DNA of 36,546 nucleotides from Discostella pseudostelligera (lineage: Eukaryota > Bacillariophyta > Thalassiosirophyceae > Thalassiosirales > Thalassiosiraceae). Location of the stretch: assembly GCA_036940085.1 (NCBI GenBank), contig JALLBK010000116.1:1-36546 (forward strand), in the 5' to 3' direction. This document shows, one piece after another, positions 1 through 10,467 of this stretch. The stretch's first letter is position 1, and the number at the start of each line of letters is the position of its first letter. The translations under genes were made by a program, and so were the position numbers. The notes under the pieces are model-generated. The model had not been told where the DNA came from. It made no database searches and was given only the letters and a program-made list of their open reading frames with translations.

Positions 1-193
1 TGATGTGCAATTATAGTTCTTGCTGCACGGATGCATCGATGAGCTCCATAATATCTTGACAGCAGCATAACATTCACCCCGTAGGCGAAGGCGAAGGCGA
101 AGGTAGATTGTTTGACGGAGGAGTGGAACGAGATCGGAGATCGGCTTGTCAATTAGAGTGGTGGTAGTAATTACAAACAACAACTGCTATATC

Positions 194-1669
194 ATGACTA
201 CCGAGGCATTTGACCCCTTCGCCAACGACGAAGACATTGATGACGACAATGTATTTCAACTCAACACGACAATGAAAATTTCCAATCGCCGTAGCAATCC
301 AACACGTCATACCTCGCAACTGACACAGACGTCACATTCCATCGATGGTAATGGTGCTGATCATATTACTGATAAGGTCATGAAAGAATTCAATTACGCC
401 TTCCCGTCCCTGTCATTGAATGGAAATGATGATGATGATGGTGATGAGTACGCATTCGGTTTTACCTCTCATTTCTTTCCAAAGGAAAATACTACTACTG
501 CTGCCGCTGCTGCCGCTGCTACCACTGCTGTCGTCAATACCAACAATATTACTAGCACCGCAGCAACAACAACACCTCCTACTTTTGCAATTGCCGAGGA
601 AATGTCAGTCATACACAAATCATCTACAAATCAATGCTCGGTAACTGTTCGTGGTGTTATATCGGTGAGTAGAGTTCAGCCAATATGTTTCTTCCCTCTC
701 TGCCTCAACATCCACATTTTTGTTCCCGTCACAAAGTTGGAGGGTGGTACAACTTCAAACTACAGTGGTGACATCTCCGTTCGTGATCCTCATAGACAAT
801 TAGTGAATGGTATTGCCATTTCAAACAACAATAAAGGCACCAATAGAAATAATGTCGCGACACGGCGTGATGCTTCCGATCCTAATTCCTTTCGTTTAAA
901 TTATACAAGCGACAACAACAAGAAAAACAACAGCGTGGAGGAGGATTGTCCCATCCTTGAATATACTTGTGGGGAATCCGTTCGGCCTGTCCCTATGGTA
1001 AGTGGGTGTTTCTCATTTCGTGAAGCTGTGAATTATCATCGTTCAAACAAATAATCATTTTAACAATCAACGAACAAACAAAACCTATCTGAACAACTTC
1101 CCCTGCCGATACCCATACTCTTCACCTTAATCCACACACAGCTAATAACCACCACCATCCAAGAATCATCCGACGACAACAACAACCACAATCATCAAAT
1201 ACTATTCACCCTACGTGTCAATCCACGCAATACCCACTCCCTACTCAATGCCGTAGTACTTGTCCACATTCCACTTCACATCGATGGTGCCCATGCCCAA
1301 GTATCCAGTGTGGGACGCAGTATCGGACGGGGCAAAATGGATTCCACGCAATGGAATGAAATGACACGTATATTGAGTTGGAAGTTGGGTGAGTTGTACA
1401 GTGGCGCGGTTTGTGAATTTGAGGCAATCTTTCCACCGATGGAGACTGCTACGACCAGTGGTGAGACAGAACCTGTTCTTGCGCAGGAAGAGGGCGGTAA
1501 AACATCGTACGCTATGTTCCCGGTCTTGCTCCGGTATGAGTGCGAGGGAAGCTTATTGAGTGATGTCGACCTTGAATTTTCAGGTTGGGTGCATAGCGGT
1601 GCCGGTTCGAACAATGCTCCTCCTCCAATTGTGAAGCGAAAGTTTCGAGTGTATCATCGTGAGGTTTGA
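194..1669 (+). CDS. Muniscin-type mu-homology-domain endocytic adaptor (FCHo/SGIP1/Syp1-like), three exons
   Basis: Proposed exons are 194-664, 737-997 and 1142-1669 (419 aa), with introns GTGAGT..AAAG and GTAAGT..ACAG. The ATG at 194 is the first in frame. The C-terminal third resembles the muniscin mu-homology domain: PILEYTCGESVRPVPM, then a strand pair (ILFTLRVNPRN), an IPLHIDGAHAQV strand, LSWKLGELYSG, and a final LLRYECEGSLLSDVDLEFSG followed by VKRKFRVYHREV. In this family the domain binds cargo at clathrin-coated pits. The N-terminus carries FDPFAND, whose DPF is a classical AP-2 appendage-binding motif. The middle is low-complexity Thr/Ala/Asn. No F-BAR domain is present, so this is shorter than FCHo proteins and closer to an adaptor-only form. 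Intron 1 (72 bases) has no stop and keeps the frame, so intron retention would add 24 residues. Family assignment is by pattern recognition; exon borders are inferred from splice consensus. Confidence 0.62.
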
Positions 1670-2137
1670 TAGAGAGAATATGGAGAAGGTAGGGGAATGC
1701 ATGGTGCATGGATGGTAATCTATCGAAAGCAAGTAATGAGATATCCGTTCCTGGTCCACTCCGAACAGGTCGTGTATTTTTTGTTTTTACAACCAAGACC
1801 ATATACCAGGAAAAAATTCAATAGACAAAGCAACAATTTAATGCTACGAACATTTCTGAACTTTTGTAAAACGTGAAGTCAAATCATTCCAATAACGTTA
1901 TTCTCTCGATTTCATTTGGCTCATGGCACAGAGCGGTTAATAGATACAGCACCATGAATCATTCATAGCAGCATAATTGAATTTGTTTTTGACGACACTG
2001 TCTCTTATCGATTGAATTCCCCTCGCCCTCATACCTCCACAAACACTCAACACAATTAAGTTCCAACAACCAACATAACACACGCACTCAATCACATCCA
2101 ATAACCAATAATAAAAACAGCTTTATCACTGTCACGT
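1670..2137. other. Convergent intergenic stretch, no gene seen
   Basis: This stretch lies between the stop codons of the adaptor gene (+) and the small membrane protein (-). It is AT-rich and should hold both 3' untranslated regions. I see no RNA gene, repeat or convincing ORF in it. Confidence 0.5.
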
Positions 2138-2431
2138 CTACAGCAATCTCCCCGATCCCTGTGGCAACACTGGTGCCTCATAATCCAATCCACCCTTGCT
2201 ACCATTTCCCCCCATGTGTATCATGCCCCCTGGCCCTCCTACTACGGGCAATCCACCACCGTTACCCCCCACACCCACACTACCTCCCCCACCCCCAGCA
2301 GCAGCTGCCGCCGCCTGTTGCTTTGCCAAACGTCGTTGTCGTTGTCGTTCCTGTGCACGCTTCGCGCGGAAGTAATTCCCTATGCAAAGGACTGTTATGA
2401 ATCCGACGAGGAATGCCACAAAGCAGATTGC
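2138..2431 (-). CDS. Small single-span membrane protein, final exon; 5' exon not resolved
   Basis: The exon starts after a good acceptor (TTTAATACAG, minus strand) and gives about 97 residues. It opens AICFVAFLVGFITVLCIG, a single hydrophobic span, followed by a strongly basic stretch (YFRAKRAQERQRQRRLAKQQ), an Ala run and a Gly-rich tail ending QGSGRLL. By the positive-inside rule the basic Gly-rich tail should face the cytosol. No in-frame ATG precedes the span in this exon. The nearest upstream ATG (2502-2504) opens a different frame that stops after ten codons. A donor-like CTG|GTAAGAG lies at 2705, but its phase does not fit simply. The initiating exon is therefore missing from this model, or the frame is broken. 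I do not recognise the family. Confidence 0.45.
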   Translation of the reverse strand, partial: AICFVAFLVGFITVLCIGNYFRAKRAQERQRQRRLAKQQAAAAAAGGGGGSVGVGGNGGGLPVVGGPGGMIHMGGNGSKGGLDYEAPVLPQGSGRLL

Positions 2432-3235
2432 CTGTATTAAATTATATGTTTTTGTTGCATTGTCGTTGTGGTCATTGTTTGTTGTCAGCGTCCGTCGTCG
2501 TCATGGTGGATATTTTGAGTTGCGAATCCAGATATAGCATGGATAACGATGACGATAGATGGAAGAAGATATATATTCGAGAGAGTGGTTAGTGGTTGGG
2601 TAGATATAGACAAAGTTATGTGCTCCAATGACAAGACGAGCCCAGACCCAGCACAGCTGAGGAGAACACGAGAAGCCGTCGTTTCATCTTCACTATCTCT
2701 CTTACCAGGACAACTTCATATATCTTCCTTTCATTGGATTGATACGTCATCGATGATGATTATTTGCCACCTTCATCCAGAGCATCAACGACATGGAAAT
2801 TGGAAAGATTAATTGAAATGGTTGCTGACGATTTGCCGCGCTTCGGCATTTTGGGCGTCGGGTCGGCGAGGAGGGTGGGCGGGCGGCGCGTGGGCTCGTT
2901 TCACAACAATTTGGCTGCCACGTGGCAACCGATTACAACACACACTGTCTCTAATATCAACCACGTGGAAGTTACTGCCACGTGGCGTTCCACTAAGTTT
3001 ACCCGTGGAATGTGGCATTCGACGACGTTGATTTGAATAGATTTGGAATCTATGAATGCAACGGCATGAGGTCTCAAAGGTCGTGGTCTGAGGGGCCCTT
3101 AGCTTGCATAAGCAATGTCCTCATCAATCTACAATTTAACTACAGGTAAGAGGTTGGAACATATGCCAAGGTGGTTTCCTAAATTTACCAAACGACTAGA
3201 CACATCGATTCACAGCCTCGACAATCACCACATGT
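2432..3235. other. Upstream region of the small membrane protein and 3' flank of RPL10A
   Basis: No convincing coding exon is seen. The stretch should contain the unresolved first exon and promoter of the minus-strand membrane protein and the RPL10A 3' untranslated region. A very GC-rich segment (about 2855-2900, GGCGGGCGG-like) adjoins three CACGTG boxes. Several short ORFs overlap here in many frames but show no protein-like sequence. Confidence 0.4.
2917..2986. promoter_or_regulatory. Cluster of three CACGTG (G-box/E-box) palindromes
   Basis: CACGTG occurs at 2919-2924, 2962-2967 and 2979-2984. The first and third sit inside the perfect 10-base palindrome GCCACGTGGC. CACGTG is the core bound by bZIP and bHLH factors in plants and algae. 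The cluster lies upstream of the small membrane protein (-) and downstream of RPL10A, so the former is the likelier target. Binding is inference. Confidence 0.4.
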
Positions 3236-3928
3236 TTAGAAGAAGATCTGCTGACTAGGACCCATGGTAGTCTTAATGAACATCTGCCCAATGTTCTGCC
3301 ACTGCTTCTTAAGCAACGACGCCAAAAAGTTCGCCGCCAACTGAGTGTTCACAATGATCTGCTGCTTCTCCATGCCGACATGTCCCACAGCCACATTGAG
3401 GCACATAACCTTCTTCATCTGGAACTTGATGGTGGACTTGACCTCGTCAATCTTCTCTTGCATATCTTCGCCAGAAGCAAGGAGGGTGGGGAACTTACCC
3501 GCCTTGGTGAGACCAGGTCCCAAAAGACGAGGGATTTGCTTGATCATGTTGTCCGAGGCAAGGAAGAAGTCATACTTCTTGGCAAGTTTCTTCACAAGCT
3601 TCTTGTTCTTGTTGAGCTTCTTGAGATCCTCGACAGACATTTGGGCGACCTCGATACGATCAGCCTGTTCGCAGTGGGCGGCATTGCCGAGAACGCAGCA
3701 CTTGATGTTGGGACGGGGAATTTCGGGCAAGCGAAAGGTACCGGAGAAACGTTTGTCACGTTGAGGATCGTAGTTCTTCAAAGTGATTTGAAGCTCAACG
3801 GTTTCGGTGAAGTTACGCTTCTTTCCCTTGAGCTCGACGTTTCCCTTCTTGATGGTTTCACCGGCAGAGAAGGCAAGGATGTCGTCGACGGCCTTGTCGA
3901 GGATGGCGGAGTTCAACTTGTTGGACAT
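3236..3928 (-). CDS. RPL10A: 60S ribosomal protein L10a (uL1)
   Basis: A 230-residue uninterrupted frame with the full eukaryotic uL1 signature: an N-terminal [20 protein letters not shown] strand, [19 protein letters not shown], the [20 protein letters not shown] core, [14 protein letters not shown], and a C-terminal [20 protein letters not shown] block. uL1 forms the mobile L1 stalk of the large subunit and contacts deacylated tRNA leaving the E site. Length is slightly above the usual 217, through a short C-terminal extension ending SQQIFF. The ATG at 3928 gives the expected N-terminus (MSNKLNS). No intron interrupts the coding region; a 5'-UTR intron cannot be excluded. Function and family are secure. 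Confidence 0.97.
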   Translation of the reverse strand: MSNKLNSAILDKAVDDILAFSAGETIKKGNVELKGKKRNFTETVELQITLKNYDPQRDKRFSGTFRLPEIPRPNIKCCVLGNAAHCEQADRIEVAQMSVEDLKKLNKNKKLVKKLAKKYDFFLASDNMIKQIPRLLGPGLTKAGKFPTLLASGEDMQEKIDEVKSTIKFQMKKVMCLNVAVGHVGMEKQQIIVNTQLAANFLASLLKKQWQNIGQMFIKTTMGPSQQIFF

Positions 3929-4775
3929 GATGAAATGTTAGCTGTGGTGTTTGTACAAGAGAGTATACAAGCAGAAATACCTTTTCCGAGTAATGACTGG
4001 TCGAGATTAATATATCTCTGTTGGAATAATGGAGAGAATAATGAATGGTGGAAAACGATGATGTGAGAGACGATGGGGTACCAGCACAATGGATGAACTG
4101 ATGAAACCAGAAACGACAAGTAAAATAGAAATTGCCCCACCAGCAGATCCTGTCTCAAACCGGCGGTTCTATCAGTAACTGTCTTTGCCAATGCAAACAA
4201 TCAACGTAGGGTACTGCCTTTGCACGCCATTCCACACCGCCCTACTACACGGACGGACATGGCCGCCATGGTCATCATCGTCATGCTCACCTCCTCGCGA
4301 AAAAGTGAGAGTGGTGGTGATGTCGGAGATTTACCGCTTATTGGCTTACTTTGGTTTTCTACGTTACGTCGGACCTGGTACAAGAGCGGACAGACGGAAT
4401 TACTCCCTCCATTTGAGACAGTTTGGAACTCGAAGAAAATTGGCGTCGATGCACATAGTGAGAAACGAGAAGAACTTTCTTCCTTTCTCGCAAAAATGAG
4501 AAGGCAACGAATCCATTTTGCCGCCAAAAGAAAATGCGAAAAACAAAGAATCACACAGAATTATTCTTTGTTCTTTGCCATCGCGTATCTACAACAATGG
4601 AGTTGGGGATGGAGATTAAGCATCGTAGTGTTGCATCGATTCAACAATAACCAATTCATGCAACGGTCACTCTCGATGAGGTCGCTCCGCCGTCATATTC
4701 ATCGTTGGTCCGCTGTCTTATTGAACACAATATAGGTGTCGGGTGTCAAAATAATTTCAGAGCAATCATCGCATC
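3929..4775. other. Divergent intergenic region between RPL10A and the membrane-RRM gene
   Basis: These 847 bases separate two divergently transcribed genes and should contain both promoters and 5' untranslated regions. An ORF of 171 codons (4220-4735, +) lies inside, but its translation is not protein-like and matches nothing I know. A signal-peptide exon for the downstream gene could hide here, but I could not identify one. Confidence 0.4.
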
Positions 4776-7350
4776 ATGATGTCAAGATCGACAACACGCC
4801 GCAGACTAATTAAGGATGCGGTTGTCCCGACATCAGCTCCCACATCATCTGCTGATGGGAATTCCGCGCAGCCCATACCTTTCGGACAACTAAGAACGGA
4901 TGCCCTAGCTCCGACGTCTGGCCAACCATCATCTCCTTCACCGAATGATGGAAACTCTACCACATCATCGTCGTCTTCTCAACAGCCGCTTGTTCTACTC
5001 GGATACGACGAGAATGCCTCACCCATCTACAAGAAACCATGTTTGAGCAATGATAATGACGAGCCATACAAAGACAACTGCACCATTAGTCACATCTTTG
5101 GCAGCTCGGAATCCTACACGTACGAGTGCACAACCGATCAATATTGCAATAGTCATCCACCCGGAAATACCCATGATCTCGGTTGGACATTTGTGGGTGC
5201 ATGCGATGCCATCTTGACTTGCCCTGAACCTTATGATGAGGCCAAGGCAGGAGAGGGCGGGTATGTGCTGGGGGATCAAACAATGGTTTCGAGTGACCAT
5301 ATCAATGGAAATGAAATTGGATCCATATCTTGTCCTGGTGAATCCTCCAATCAACAAAACAATACCGAGAGCGACATATCGCAAGAGGAAATTGTTGCAC
5401 TAGTGCCGTACTTCTACGAAGTTGAAACGTCCCAGGTGTCCACTGCCAATGACTTCTTGCCACGGCTCGAGGAAAGAATATTATTAAATTTGGCGGACTC
5501 CATGATGAAATGCACTTCCAGACGAAAGCTTCCGGGAGGAACATGGATGAGATCGATGATGCAAAGATTTATGAATGCAGACCGAGCACAGTTCAATGTG
5601 AGAGGCATTGAGAGTCATCCGGATGATGTGGTTTTTGCGGAAGGTGAGAACGTAGAGCAATCAATCGCTATCGTCGTCGTACACCGTTGAATCAATACTC
5701 ACTAAATTCTTTCTACAATGTGATAATTTAGGGTCATGCGCCATCTCTAGCGATGGAGCCGACAATTGCTTCATCATCAATGGAAGCCTCACTCTCATAT
5801 TAGACCCCATGGATATCAATGCTTATAATATCACAACATCTATCATGAACGCCACCGACACAGCACAAGCGAATCTACAAAATGCCATGGACAATGATGA
5901 CCTCCTCTCACCTTTCCTACCCGAAGTGGTCAAGGTTCGTTATTTAGGTGATAGTTATATGGAAGACGAAATTCTTGCTGATGTCAGCGGTGAAACAAAG
6001 GATGAACGGGCCAGGGCTTGGTTGTGGGGACCACCGATTGTAGCTGTATTCCTTGCCCTACTCGCGCTCCTAATTGTCAGAAAGAATGGTAAAAAGTCCA
6101 AGACCTCGCAACGATCCAGTACTGAAGGAGTGCATGATTCGCAGGACGAAGGCGGTGACTTTGATTGGGAGGAATGGGGCCTCGACTTCGATGATCCCAA
6201 GCTTGCTGGGTTTGGTTTTGGCAGTGGCACGAACGGTAAAGTGATTTTGTACGCTGGCAATTTGAGCAAGAATACAACCAAGGAGGAAGTTAGGGCACTG
6301 TTTGAAGATCACGGGACTGTGTTGTGTTGCATTCTACCTTCTCGGGGAGGTATTCGCCGGGGTATCGATCCACCCCCGAGGGCCAATGATACTGGGAGGT
6401 TTGCTCTGGTCACAATGCCCGCGATGAGCGATTTGGAGAAAGCCGAGGCGGATAACGCCCGGATTACTGTCAACGGCGTCGAGCTCGATGGGTATGCCTT
6501 GAGAGTACGGGAGGTCACCACACTATACGTTGGCAATTTAAGCCCTATGACCACAGAACAAGGTCTACGCGGGCTATTTGAACAGTATGGGGTTATCATT
6601 GGCTGTGTCATACTGCCCAATCACCAAGGACGAGGAAGATATGGCCTCGTGTCTATGCCCGACGACGATGCACGTAGTGCCATCGCCAATCTACACGGTT
6701 TGAAAGTGGATGGAAATATTTTGAGTGTAAGAGATATTATGCGTAGGAGCAACATGCGAAATTTGATGGATGATTCGTTCAGCACATGCAATAATGAACG
6801 CGACGAGAAGAACTCAGCAGGGAAACTTGCCATTCTTGGCACAACAGGAGCTGTCATGGGCGGGAAGCTACTGAAGAAGAAGAGAAAAAAAAGAACAGGC
6901 AGCACCGATAAAAATGATCCTGATGCTGAGCATAACTTGGATAACGATTTGGAGGATATAATTAACAATATTGACGGCTCAACGGAGGGACAAGACCGAC
7001 GAATCTTTGTTGTCGACCCACCTGGAGCTTTCCACCTTGGTAAGCACCACTACACCGGTGATGGCGTACGATACTTCTCTCCACTGTGCCAACAATGCAT
7101 TGCAGCAAGGGCCGACGCCAATGGAGTCGTCACATTGAATGCGATCAATGCAGACGATGATTCGAATCCAGACCTGTCGGAAACGAACGATCTTTCTTTC
7201 GATTTGGAGGCCGCTACCAAATTCACCGATTTTAATTGCAATGATTTAGGAAGGTGCCATTCGAGCATTCACGTGCGGCAATGCAAGTCGACTACTTGCA
7301 CTGGTTGTAAAAATGGAAAGGAAGTTTACTTTGTAAACTCATATCTGTAG
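4776..7350 (+). CDS. Membrane protein with Cys-rich N-domain, one membrane span and two cytosolic RRM domains
   Basis: Exons 4776-5643 and 5732-7350, intron GTGAGA..TTTAG in phase 1, give 828 aa. Residues about 1-385 form a Cys-rich domain with several N-glycosylation sequons (NCT, NNT, NIT, NAT) and a C-terminal segment ([20 protein letters not shown], later [12 protein letters not shown]) of a type I recall from diatom membrane proteins. A span follows at about 388-410 ([17 protein letters not shown]), then basic RKNGKKSK, which favours a cytosolic C-terminus. RRM1 (about 460-540) has RNP2 LYAGNLS and RNP1-like [11 protein letters not shown]2 (about 553-628) has LYVGNLS and GRYGLVSM. The key aromatics are kept; the second RNP1 aromatic is Leu in both. 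A Lys/Arg run (KKKRKKRTG) and a Cys-rich tail ([18 protein letters not shown]) follow. The span and both RRMs lie in one uninterrupted exon, so the fusion is not a splicing guess. No classical signal peptide is visible at [10 protein letters not shown]; an upstream exon may supply one. Role unknown. Confidence 0.72.
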
Positions 7351-7456
7351 GAGGATGTGTTTGTAATCAACAGTTCACCGACGGCAACTGCATATAGATA
7401 GTTAATAGCTTTTAAGAGAAGAATCATCCCGAATCTCTCATCTTGTACCAATCTGT

Positions 7457-9299
7457 TCATGTTGAGACCAACCACAGTGCAGTTCCTATCAGTGCCGCCC
7501 CGACGTACCCATTCGGACCAAGCGTCTCTCCTAGTAGAAAATATGCAAACAGTGACGTAAAGAGAGGCTGCGTCGCATAAATCAAGTTGGCATTGGTGGC
7601 ATTGACACGACGCTGTCCAAAGCTTTGCGCGTAGATTGTATATGCACATGTAACCCAGCCCGTCCAGAGAATGGCCCCGATGGATGGCACTAGTGAGTCA
7701 ATTACGTTCCGATCGGATGAAAGCCATGACAAGTATTTGGACACGTCCTCGCCGGACTGGACAATAAATTCCGGGAGGGAAAAGACAGCATTCGTACCAC
7801 CACCGCCACTACCTACTCCTCCACCGATATACGCCAGCAAGAGCACCACTGACACACTGAAAGCAGTTTCAGCTTTCGCCTTCGATGCAGCAAGTCTCAA
7901 TGGCGCCGTCCGGGGCGCGTACGCTCCCAATCTCAAAACATGCATCGAGTAGGCTAATGCCGCCAGAACAATTAATATATCACCTCCCGACATTGTGTGA
8001 AGTAAGTGAGATAGTTGAGAAGCGTAGGTGTCATCGTTACTGCCACTGTTGGTCAGATCAAGCAACATTGCGTCACTACTACTGGCATCGCTGCCGCTAT
8101 CATCATTGTCAGCTCCCATGACAACTACTCCAGCAAACGCAATTGCACATGCCGCCCATGTTTTCAGTGACACGGCCGATAACTCCCCCGCCGAGAATGC
8201 CGAGAGAAGTGGTACCATGACTGTGGTGAGCTGAACTAAGAAAGCTGAGCGGGATAATTTGTTGTTGGAATGTATATCAGACGTGCATGTAATTGGATAG
8301 GAACAATGTTAAACAAAAAGTCTCATTCTCTCTGCAAAGTAGTAGGTATTTGCACTCACCAGCTCGATCGGCAGGAACGGTCTGCAACCCTGCCACTTGC
8401 AATGCATTCCCAATGAATAAGTAAGAGCCTAGTTCCCAACCACCACGAGATGTAATTTCCCTCTCTTCTTCGTTGTTGATATTTGTTTCCTTATGCATCT
8501 CGCCGCCTCCGCCACCACCACCGCATAAGAATTCATTGATAACTTCTTCTGTCGCTGACTTTGACAACAATGAAGAAGACGACGATAACTTATCCTCCTC
8601 ATCAGCTGTCATGCTCGCATCATCATCCCTAGCATGCCGAGAATCCTTCCAAATTGACAACATCCCCAATGTTACAGCCGCCACACAATAATACCCTGCC
8701 GAAAATACCAATCCAGGCATGGAAGGTTGATTACTATCCGCAACATCATAAATGAACTTGACTGCGGGGGCATACGTTCCCCATGCCGCTGGGACGGTGA
8801 GGAGGATGAGTATTGCCGCGAGTTGTGATTGCTTTATTCTTTCGATATCGTTGGTTTCGTTATTACTGATGTTTCTATTGATTTTGTTTCCTCCACCGCC
8901 AATACTGACATCGATGGAAGATGAAAAAGATGATCTCGATAGAGAAGATGTGGATGATGAACGAGTACTTGCCTCGTCGACAGATTTGGCGAAATCGTCT
9001 ATTATCGCAGTGGTACTACTATCACCGAATCTATTGCTGCCGCTACTACTACTGCTTCCATCATCTCGTAATTCCGCACAAGGATGCCATCCTGGACATG
9101 GACGGATGCGATCCCTCCTGCTACTGCTACGCCGTTCGTCTACTAGTTGCCAATGTTGTTTGGGAATGATGACTCCATTCGAAAACAGTGCCATTGGATG
9201 ATGATAATGCCGACGACGATGATGAGCATGAGCAGAGGTGGCGGTTGCTGCGGCGCTAGCTACAGCAACGACGACGACGTGCAGCAAGGCGGCTGTCAT
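7457..9299 (-). CDS. EamA/DMT-family transporter, two exons
   Basis: Exon 1 is 9299-8360 and exon 2 is 8244-7457; the 115-base intron (GTGAGT..CTCAG) is in phase 1 and the joined frame encodes 575 aa. A hydrophobic leader (residues 1-25, ending SAHA) is followed by a Ser-rich linker. The first EamA repeat starts near residue 158 (LAAILILLTVPAAWGTYAPA), the repeat end falls at the splice junction (PADRAAFLVQLTTVMVPLLS, typical EamA), and the second repeat ends in FLLGETLGPNGYVGAALIGT. The EamA fold has ten spans and moves small metabolites; the substrate cannot be read. The leader suggests the secretory route or a plastid envelope, but the residue after the predicted cleavage is His, not the Phe expected for diatom plastid import. 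A loop between the first spans is expanded with Ser and Gly runs. Confidence 0.8.
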
Positions 9300-9455
9300 G
9301 GTTCATCCGATTTTTGATGCACGATGACGATGACGAATGACGAAGAGGAGAAGGGGTGGCCACGTGGCAGGAACGCGAACTCCACACACAAAAAGATCCA
9401 ATTCAACTGAGGAAACGACAAACGACCCCATAACCTTCTCATTGGAACTAGCACC
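9300..9455. promoter_or_regulatory. Short divergent promoter with a CACGTG box
   Basis: Only 156 bases separate the start codons of the transporter (-) and the ATPase inhibitor (+). The stretch contains GGCCACGTGGC with CACGTG at 9361-9366, so one element could serve both genes. Regulatory action is inference. Confidence 0.4.
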
Positions 9456-10119
9456 ATGATTGCCTCCGCATCTCGCCTCTTCCTCGTCGGTCGCTCGGCC
9501 ACCGCCACCCCGCTACTTTTACTTCGGGGTTCCTCAAGGTCAATGATGGCTGTCGGCAATACCTTTGGCGCCAAGGTCAGTGTAGGCGGTATGGCTTTGT
9601 CTCTGTGATTGATACTGTGTCGCTCTCAGAAGATTCGCCGCGCAATAATTGGACAGTCGGAGGCGGGAGGGCAATAATTATTTGATGAACATACTCTATT
9701 TTCTCACACACTTAATATTCATATCCTCCCCGCCACGCTCCTCCTCGAAACACCAACTCATCGATCTCTCACGCTCAATGATGTCCTTCGCCGACATCAA
9801 TCAACCGAACAAACATAATCATCCTCTTCCACCAAAATCAACCACAAACAAACAATCATCTTGAAAAATAATAAAATACGAACAGGAAAAGGTAGAAGAA
9901 GATCGCTACATCCGTGCTCGCGAACAGGAATTGGCACGTGCACGTGCCCAGGCCACCGCGGCCGAAATGAAACAACGCGAACTCGAACAAAAAAGTGCCG
10001 AATTGGTAGCACAGAAGGGTGCATTCATGAAGGAGGCGGCGGATTTATTGGCATCGACGGGGGATGTTGTGAGTGAGGCTGGGTTGGCCAATTTGGCGGA
10101 TTGGAAGGTTGGCAAGTAA
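9456..10119 (+). CDS. Mitochondrial F1F0-ATPase inhibitor (IF1 family), two exons
   Basis: Exons 9456-9575 (40 codons) and 9886-10119 (77 codons plus stop), intron 310 bases, GTCAGT..AACAG, phase 0, 117 aa. Exon 1 encodes a mitochondrial presequence rich in Arg, Ser and Ala (MIASASRLFLVGRSATATP), ending AVGNTFGAK. Exon 2 starts with the inhibitory helix EKVEEDRYIRAREQELARAR, which matches the IF1 pattern EKxxEDxYxRxxE. A long helical segment with coiled-coil character follows, then a tail ending LADWKVGK. IF1 blocks ATP hydrolysis by inserting this helix into the F1 catalytic interface when the matrix acidifies. The intron separates the presequence from the inhibitory helix exactly, and reading through it gives a stop soon after the donor. 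Without splicing the gene would not be recognised. Confidence 0.8.
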
Positions 10120-10467
10120 GGTAGGGGAGTAGATTGGTGGACTCATTAGATAGAGAAAATGGTACGTAAATGGTGAACGAGGAGGATGGGGGAAGGTCGA
10201 TAGATGAATCGGGGGCTTAAGGACCCTTGTTTCCTTTCGCATCCGATGTAGTAATTGTTATTTTGATTGATTTTCCGTGATCAACACAATTTAATTCGCT
10301 TAGGATTAATAATATCAACACCGCGCACGATGTACAGGTCTTTTCGAGTTCCAACATAAAGTCTCCATGGATTGGAAATTGGAAACAATCCGCGAGCTGG
10401 GTGGGGGTGGATAAAATTTCTAACGTTGCCTGCTCGCTACCGACGGCCATTCAATGTTATTATTATG
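10120..10467. other. Convergent intergenic stretch, no gene seen
   Basis: This 348-base stretch lies between the stop codons of the ATPase inhibitor (+) and the GST-HINT gene (-). I see only 3' untranslated sequence: no RNA gene, repeat or credible ORF. Confidence 0.5.

Noticed and set aside
3942..3980. 39-base 5'-UTR intron just upstream of the RPL10A start codon
   Set aside because: Borders fit GT..AG, but the length is too short for the other introns here, and there is no way to confirm it from sequence alone.
3380..4066. 228-codon ORF on the plus strand opposite RPL10A
   Set aside because: It is the antisense of a highly conserved ribosomal protein gene; its sequence has no independent family pattern.
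4220..4735. 171-codon plus-strand ORF before the membrane-RRM gene
   Set aside because: Composition is not protein-like, there is no motif, and it lies in a divergent promoter region; chance openness is likelier.
8752..9201. 149-codon plus-strand ORF
   Set aside because: It is a shadow of the Ser-rich first exon of the EamA transporter.
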